Of a stretch of DNA of 64,000 nt, positions 59,138 to 64,000 are shown piece by piece; the first letter of the stretch is position 1; each line of letters starts with the position of its first letter. The notes below the pieces were generated by a model. That model had not been told where the DNA came from. It worked only from the letters and a program-made list of their open reading frames with translations, and made no database searches. The stretch comes from Bacillota bacterium. GTDB lineage: Bacteria; Bacillota; Bacilli; Paenibacillales; Paenibacillaceae. A program made the translations under genes and the position numbers. The stretch is taken from positions 1 to 64,000 of the forward strand of contig JAEWJS010000032.1 in the NCBI GenBank assembly GCA_023386495.1, given 5' to 3'.

Positions 59138-60904
59138 ATGAGATTCATGCGGCTATTTATCGAAAATTTTCATAAGGCTACGATCAAGAAGAGAATCATG
59201 TTCATTTTTGCGACGGCGACACTGGTTCCGTTTATTTGCGTCGTGCTGCTCTCCTATCATGCGATGTCGAACATTCTATCCAGCAACTTAGAGAACAGCG
59301 TACGCAGCAATCTGAAGCAAGTGGAGCTATCCTTCGAAGGCACGATCAACAATTTGAATCACGTGACGCAGCAGCTTGCCTTCCAAGGCAGCATCGGCAA
59401 GAAGGTGGACATGCTTCTCTCCTCCGACGATCCGTTCGAGCGAACGGTGTTGCAGGAAGAAATCCATACGGAGCTGAATCTGATCACCTTCACGAACCCT
59501 ACGATCGGCTTAGTCATGTATTATTCGAAGAATGACGGCTCTTATATGTTCAATAGCACGATTGTGAAAGAAGAATATGAGATACAAGCTCTGCCGCTGC
59601 TCGCGGAATATTTTCGCATCTCCTATTTCGGCCCGCATATTAGCAATGAACGTTACAATGACGAATATGTCATTTCCGCGCTCCGCAAGATGGATTTCTC
59701 CGGGGAGCATGATGATATCTATGTGTACGTCGAGTCCCGGTTCACCATGTCTCAGAATCTATTCGAGAATAAGCTCGACGACTACTCCTCCTATCTGATC
59801 TTGGATAACGACAAGCGGATCGCATACAGCGACGCCGCGCAGGAATTTCCGGTCAATCACTATTTCGAGGATACGATGGAAGGCAGCGATTCGGGGCTGA
59901 TGAACGGCTATTATTGGTTCAAGCGTACGAGCAATCAAGGCTGGAGCATCGTGTCGCTTATCCCGAAGGACGAGTACAATAAGGAGAAGAATCGGTGGGT
60001 CACCCAGATGATCACCTTATCCGTGCTATTCCTGGCGGTAACGTTGTCCGTAGCCTGGCTGCTGTGGAAGATGGTCTACGTTCCGCTGCAGCAATTCAAT
60101 CAGGAGATCAAATCGTTAACGAAGCGGAATACGCCGCTTCCGGACACGATTCCTACCAAAATTCCGGAATTCGACTACCTGATCAAGCAATTGCAGAATA
60201 TGAAGAAGCAGATATCTGAACTTATCCAAGAAGTGCAGCTCAAGGAGAAGCGGCGTGCGGATCTGGAGGTTGAGAAGCTGCTGTACCAGATCAATCCCCA
60301 CTTCCTGATGAATACGCTCGATACCGCGCACTGGCTGGCTGCCATGAACGGGAACCGGGAGCTGGATAAGCTGATTCTATCCTTGAATAAGCTGCTATTC
60401 TATAATTTGGGCAAGCGAGGACAGGCCTCTACCATCGGAGAAGAGCTCGATTCGATTAAGCAGTACTTGACGCTGCAGAAGATTCGCTACGACTTCGAGT
60501 TCGACGTTAGGCTGCGGGTGGATGATGACGTGCTGGATATCGCGATTCCGCGGTTTATTCTGCAGCCGATATTGGAAAATGCGCTCTATCACGGTCTGGA
60601 TGACGAGGGCTACATTCAGGTGGATGTCATGAAGGAAGAGGAACGAATCGTGATCTCGGTTCAGGATAACGGCGCAGGCATATCCGACGAGGAAATCGAT
60701 CGGCTGCTGAATCAGCAGCAAGTGGAGCAGCAGCGCGCAGGGATGGGCATCGGACTCAATTACGTGAAGCGCATGGTGGATAATCAGTACGGCGGCTTGG
60801 CAAGTCTGGAAATCGCTAGCGAGCTCGGCAAGGGTACGACCGTCTATCTGAAGGTGCCTTATAGGGAGGTGTTGCAGCTTGATCAAAGTGCTGATCGTGG
60901 ATGA
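59138..60904 (+). CDS. Sensor histidine kinase, YesM family (second system)
   Basis: 588-residue membrane kinase. TM1 (IMFIFATATLVPFICVVLLS) near residues 20-40, an extracellular dCache-type sensor to about 285, TM2 (ITLSVLFLAVTLSVAWLLWK), HAMP, His_kinase with YQINPHFLMNTLDTAHWL (phospho-His near 388) and ATPase with ILENALYHGLDDEG, DNGAGISDEEIDRLL and GMGIGLNYVKRMV. The start is ATG 59138, preceded by AGAAGGAG. Its end overlaps the response regulator by 26 bases. It forms a sugar-sensing pair controlling the solute-binding protein and permease that follow. Confidence 0.92.
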   Translation: MRFMRLFIENFHKATIKKRIMFIFATATLVPFICVVLLSYHAMSNILSSNLENSVRSNLKQVELSFEGTINNLNHVTQQLAFQGSIGKKVDMLLSSDDPFERTVLQEEIHTELNLITFTNPTIGLVMYYSKNDGSYMFNSTIVKEEYEIQALPLLAEYFRISYFGPHISNERYNDEYVISALRKMDFSGEHDDIYVYVESRFTMSQNLFENKLDDYSSYLILDNDKRIAYSDAAQEFPVNHYFEDTMEGSDSGLMNGYYWFKRTSNQGWSIVSLIPKDEYNKEKNRWVTQMITLSVLFLAVTLSVAWLLWKMVYVPLQQFNQEIKSLTKRNTPLPDTIPTKIPEFDYLIKQLQNMKKQISELIQEVQLKEKRRADLEVEKLLYQINPHFLMNTLDTAHWLAAMNGNRELDKLILSLNKLLFYNLGKRGQASTIGEELDSIKQYLTLQKIRYDFEFDVRLRVDDDVLDIAIPRFILQPILENALYHGLDDEGYIQVDVMKEEERIVISVQDNGAGISDEEIDRLLNQQQVEQQRAGMGIGLNYVKRMVDNQYGGLASLEIASELGKGTTVYLKVPYREVLQLDQSADRG

Positions 60905-61940
60905 CGATAATCTGGTGAGAAAAGGGCTTATGTCGATCTTGCCTTGGGAAGAGTACAACATGGAGGTTGTCGGCGAGGCGAAGAACGGCGAGAAGGCGCT
61001 TGAATTCATCGCTTCGCACCAGGTGGATCTGCTGCTTACGGACCTAGCCATGCCTGTCATGACGGGTATGGAGCTGATGCGCATTGTACGCAAGCAGTAT
61101 CCGCATATTTTCGTAGTCGTGCTAACGCTGCATCAGGATTTTGAATATATCCAAGAGTGTCTCAGACTCGGCGCCATCGATTATATCGCCAAGGTCGAGA
61201 TGGAGCAGGACAATTTCCAAGAGGTCATGATGCGGGTGAAAGCGCGGATTCTGGAAGAGCAAGCGAAGAACGGTTCATTGGCAGCGGCCGATCCGGTAGA
61301 CGAGACGATGCTGGCCGACCTGAAGCAGCGCGGACAAGCAATGGGCTGGGTTCATCGAGCATCCGAGTTCGAGCGATTGCTGGCAGACTTGCAGAGCCTG
61401 CAGCTGCCACCGACGAAGCTCACGTCATACCTACAATCGCAGGTCATCGTATGGGATCGGATTTATGCCTCCGTGACCGGCAACCATATCGAATGTCCGG
61501 ATGAACTCCAATCATTGCCGGAGGCTAGCGAGTGGCTGCACGCGGTAAGAGAGCTGCTGGTCGGCGCCCTCGGCAGAGCTCCTTACTCGGAAGAAGTGAA
61601 GGACTGCATCGCGAGAGCGGTACAAGCGATGCACGAGGAGTTAGCCGGACCTGTCCATGCTTCCGAGATGGCCGTTAGAGTCAATATGAGCCGGAGCTAC
61701 TTCAGCCAATGCTTCAAGGATCTTGTCGGCATGACCTTCAATGAGTATTTACGCCACATTCGGATCGAAAAGGCCAAGGAATATTTGCAGCATACGCATA
61801 AGACGATACAGTGGATCACCGAGAATACCGGTTATACGGATCAGAAGTATTTTAGCCGCGTATTTCACGAGAAGACAGGCATGCTGCCGAGCGAGTACCG
61901 GCAGATGAACGCATCCGGTGCACGAATGTCCGAAATTTAG
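60879..61940 (+). CDS. Response regulator, YesN/AraC family (second system)
   Basis: 353-residue regulator. Receiver: VLIVDDDNLVRKGL, phospho-Asp in VDLLLTDLAMPVMTGMELM, and a late YIAKVEME where Lys is expected. A middle linker precedes the C-terminal AraC HTH: SEMAVRVNMSRSYFSQCFKD and WITENTGYTDQKYFSRVF. TTG 60879 is the start, with AGGGAGGTG upstream, inside the kinase gene end. Likely target: the downstream solute-binding/permease genes at 62078. Confidence 0.92.
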   Translation: MIKVLIVDDDNLVRKGLMSILPWEEYNMEVVGEAKNGEKALEFIASHQVDLLLTDLAMPVMTGMELMRIVRKQYPHIFVVVLTLHQDFEYIQECLRLGAIDYIAKVEMEQDNFQEVMMRVKARILEEQAKNGSLAAADPVDETMLADLKQRGQAMGWVHRASEFERLLADLQSLQLPPTKLTSYLQSQVIVWDRIYASVTGNHIECPDELQSLPEASEWLHAVRELLVGALGRAPYSEEVKDCIARAVQAMHEELAGPVHASEMAVRVNMSRSYFSQCFKDLVGMTFNEYLRHIRIEKAKEYLQHTHKTIQWITENTGYTDQKYFSRVFHEKTGMLPSEYRQMNASGARMSEI

Positions 61941-62077
61941 GGGGACAAATGTCTGCAGCCGATGTCGAATCCCATGCATCACCCTACCCCAATCGGCAAC
62001 CGCGTTCTCTCACGAATGCGGTTGCTGCCATGTTATACTGAGCCCACGAGGCAATCGGATCGAAAGCAGGGAGCGAA

Positions 62078-63754
62078 ATGAAGAGAAAAAGACGATGGAC
62101 CATATCTGCAATCGTCCTCATGCTGATCATGAGCGCGTGCAGCGCCTCGAACGATACCCATGAAGCGAATCGACCACAGGATGACGGGCCGCCCGATCCA
62201 TTCGGCAGGTATGAGGAGCCGGTTACGCTCCGCGTGGCCATGATTATAGAGCCGACCAAGTCGCTGCTGGAAGGAGAGACGCTTCTCGATAACCAGTACA
62301 CCCGCAACATCAAGGAAAATTTGAATGTAGTCGTCGATTATTCCTTGAAAGCGTCGCCGACCAACTATGATCAGAAGGTAAGTCTGGCAATCGCAAGCAA
62401 TGATCTGCCGGATGCGATGATCGTGGGGCCTGTCGAATTGAAGCAAATGGTTGAAGCCGATCAGCTGGCAGATATGACGGAGGTATATCAGAACTACGCT
62501 TCCCCCGTCATTAAGCGAATCGTGGAGAGCACGGGCGGTGAGGCGATCAACAGCGTAACCTTCAATGGGCGCATGATGGCGCTGCCCAACGTGCAGCTGC
62601 GGGCGGACGGCGTGCATCTGCTATGGATTCGCAAGGACTGGCTGGAACGATTGCAGCTTGATCCGCCAGAAACGATGGAACAGCTAGAAGCCGTCGCTCG
62701 TGCCTTCGTGGAGCAAGATCCGGACGGCAATAACAAGACGGATACGATCGGGCTGGCCGGTCCTGGAGCGATGGGCAAGCTGTACGCGAGCTTCCTCCAA
62801 TCGACGAACATTCTCTATGGCTTTGATGGAATCTTCTCCGCCTACAATGCTTACCCCGGCTATTGGCTGAAGCGGGATGGGCAGGTCGTATATGGTTCCA
62901 CGCAGCCGGAGACCAAGGAAGCGCTGGCGAAGCTCAGGGACCTGTATGCGGCGGGCTTGATCGATCGAGATATCGGCGTGCGCCAGGAGCCTGCGGAGGT
63001 GATTGCCAGCGGAGCGGCAGGGATGTTCTTCGGACCATGGTGGGCGCCTTACGGGCCGATCGACCCTGCGAACAAGAACAATCCGCGAGCCAATTGGCAG
63101 GCTTACGCGCTTCCGCTTAACAAGAATGGCGAATATCGGCCGCACATGAGCACTTCAACTAATAAGTTCGTCGTTGTGCGCAAGGGCTATGAGCATCCGG
63201 AAGCCGTGATGAAAATATTGAATAATCTCGTGCTTGGAGAAAGCGAAGGGACGTTCACGACCGAGAGGGGACCGACAGAATATCCGCTCAAGCTGACCTA
63301 TGCGCCTTCCGATGAGACCGAATATGAAGTGAAGGCGCTTAGGCAAGTATTAGCGGGAACGGCAACCGCTCAAGAATTCTCGGATAAACCCGAGTACAAG
63401 ATGTTGCGTTCCGATGCGGAGAAGATCGGACCTATCAAGCTGGAACCCCACGACCGATACGATATCCAGTATTGGAATCCTGCCAAAGATCGGGCGATGT
63501 GGATTCGTGCCTACGCATTGATGGTAGGGGGATCCCCGCTGATCGATAACGAGATTAACGGCGTATACAGCGTCACGTATTCGCAGACTAGCACCATGGA
63601 GCGGAAGTGGGAGAAGCTTCAGAAGCTGGAGGAGGACACCTTCCTTAAGATCATATTGGGCGTCGCGCCGCTCGATACTTTCGACCAGTTCGTGGTGGAA
63701 TGGCACAATGAAGGGGGAGAGCAAATCCTCCAAGAGGTTTCCGAGCTCGAGTAG
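62078..63754 (+). CDS. Extracellular solute-binding lipoprotein (sugar ABC importer)
   Basis: 558-residue lipoprotein with lipobox MSAC (Cys near residue 21) and a long two-domain binding fold typical of the YtcQ/LipO group: YTRNIKENLNVVVDYSLKAS, ASNDLPDAMIVGPVELKQMV, LLWIRKDWLERLQLDPPETM, FFGPWWAPYGPIDPANKNNP. These proteins serve oligosaccharide importers of the LplB/YtcP class. ATG 62078 has GGGAG upstream. It is followed by an attenuator-like hairpin and an LplB-type permease gene. Confidence 0.93.
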   Translation: MKRKRRWTISAIVLMLIMSACSASNDTHEANRPQDDGPPDPFGRYEEPVTLRVAMIIEPTKSLLEGETLLDNQYTRNIKENLNVVVDYSLKASPTNYDQKVSLAIASNDLPDAMIVGPVELKQMVEADQLADMTEVYQNYASPVIKRIVESTGGEAINSVTFNGRMMALPNVQLRADGVHLLWIRKDWLERLQLDPPETMEQLEAVARAFVEQDPDGNNKTDTIGLAGPGAMGKLYASFLQSTNILYGFDGIFSAYNAYPGYWLKRDGQVVYGSTQPETKEALAKLRDLYAAGLIDRDIGVRQEPAEVIASGAAGMFFGPWWAPYGPIDPANKNNPRANWQAYALPLNKNGEYRPHMSTSTNKFVVVRKGYEHPEAVMKILNNLVLGESEGTFTTERGPTEYPLKLTYAPSDETEYEVKALRQVLAGTATAQEFSDKPEYKMLRSDAEKIGPIKLEPHDRYDIQYWNPAKDRAMWIRAYALMVGGSPLIDNEINGVYSVTYSQTSTMERKWEKLQKLEEDTFLKIILGVAPLDTFDQFVVEWHNEGGEQILQEVSELE

Positions 63755-63783
63755 CAAGCAGGTTCTTACATTTATTAAAAAAT

Positions 63784-63805
63784 GGCTGCACGGCAGCTTT
63801 CTTTA
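63784..63805 (+). terminator. Attenuator-like hairpin between binding protein and permease
   Basis: GCTGC pairs with GCAGC around ACG, followed by TTTCTTT, after an A-rich lead. Partial termination here would make the binding protein more abundant than the permease, as is common in ABC sugar operons. Confidence 0.5.
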
Positions 63806-63850
63806 AGTGCGTCCGCAAAGGCAAGACGCGATACCATGAGGGGGAGCAAC

Positions 63851-64000
63851 ATGACAGCAAAGTACAAATTATTCCTAATGGCCCTGCCATTTCTAGCACT
63901 AGCGTTCGTATTCTCTTATCTGCCGCTCTACGGATGGATCTACGCCTTCTACGATTATCGGCCTGGCATCCCGTTGTCGCAGTCGGAATTCATGGGGTTC
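63851..64000 (+). CDS. ABC transporter permease, LplB-type (partial, runs off the window)
   Basis: The first 50 codons of a permease. The N terminus MTAKYKLFLMALPFLALAFV, then FSYLPLYGWIYAFYDYRPG, is characteristic of LplB/YtcP-partner permeases. ATG 63851 has GAGGGGGAG upstream. Its partner permease is expected just beyond the edge. Confidence 0.85.
   Translation, partial: MTAKYKLFLMALPFLALAFVFSYLPLYGWIYAFYDYRPGIPLSQSEFMGF

Overview
The window is chromosomal DNA from a GC-rich, endospore-forming member of the Bacillales. A Paenibacillus/Cohnella-like organism is the best guess. Evidence: an uninterrupted mother-cell sigma factor gene (sigK), an alanine T-box leader, strong GGAGG-type ribosome sites, YesM/YesN-type sensor pairs, SLH and stalk-domain surface proteins, and the Bacillales gene order yrrI-alaS-yrzL-ruvX-yrzB-mltG-yrrN-yrrO. 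No tRNA, rRNA, transposase or CRISPR array was seen. Product calls come from motif recognition by eye, not from searches.

Layout. 0-9.2 kb: AI-2E-type transporter, T-box, alaS, then the ireB/ruvX/DUF1292/DUF1292/mltG/U32/U32 operon for cell-wall and tRNA maintenance. 9.3-16.5 kb: a chemoreceptor, a class B penicillin-binding protein, a second AI-2E-type transporter and a polysaccharide deacetylase behind a long structured leader. 16.6-19.5 kb: ilvD and a DHH phosphoesterase. 19.5-23.9 kb: a kinase / solute-binding lipoprotein / response-regulator operon without permeases. 24-29.5 kb: a c-di-GMP-I riboswitch, a second chemoreceptor, a gene of unknown function and a SiaB-SiaC-SiaA partner-switch module. 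29.5-33.6 kb: FAH-family hydrolase, a secreted Ig-repeat protein with a dockerin-like end, and sigK.

33.6-39.3 kb looks like an acquired, visibly AT-richer island: rhodanese, GH27 alpha-galactosidase, AraC regulator, tRNA-dihydrouridine synthase and an Arr rifamycin ADP-ribosyltransferase. It is bracketed by two copies of a roughly 183-nt palindrome-rich repeat and contains an exact 30-bp copy of an internal piece of sigK. 39.3-64 kb: an orphan NarL-type regulator, a large SLH/LRR surface protein, GH51 arabinofuranosidase, VOC protein, the third repeat copy, an RNase H-like protein, a CotH/DUF4956/VTC operon, GH2 beta-galactosidase, an NAD-binding protein, an orphan histidine kinase, a patatin-like lipase, a stalk-domain protein, and a YesM/YesN/solute-binding/permease sugar-uptake locus running off the right edge.

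Themes: extracellular glycan sensing and breakdown (GH27, GH51, GH2, two YesMN systems, two cre-like sites), cell-envelope upkeep, and c-di-GMP or partner-switch signalling. The most distinctive sequence-level signals are (1) the three-copy 183-nt repeat, always between convergent genes, (2) the 30-bp sigK duplication at the dus stop codon, (3) a 15-bp motif at identical spacing behind two extended -10 promoters, and (4) a 250-nt leader RNA before the deacetylase gene.
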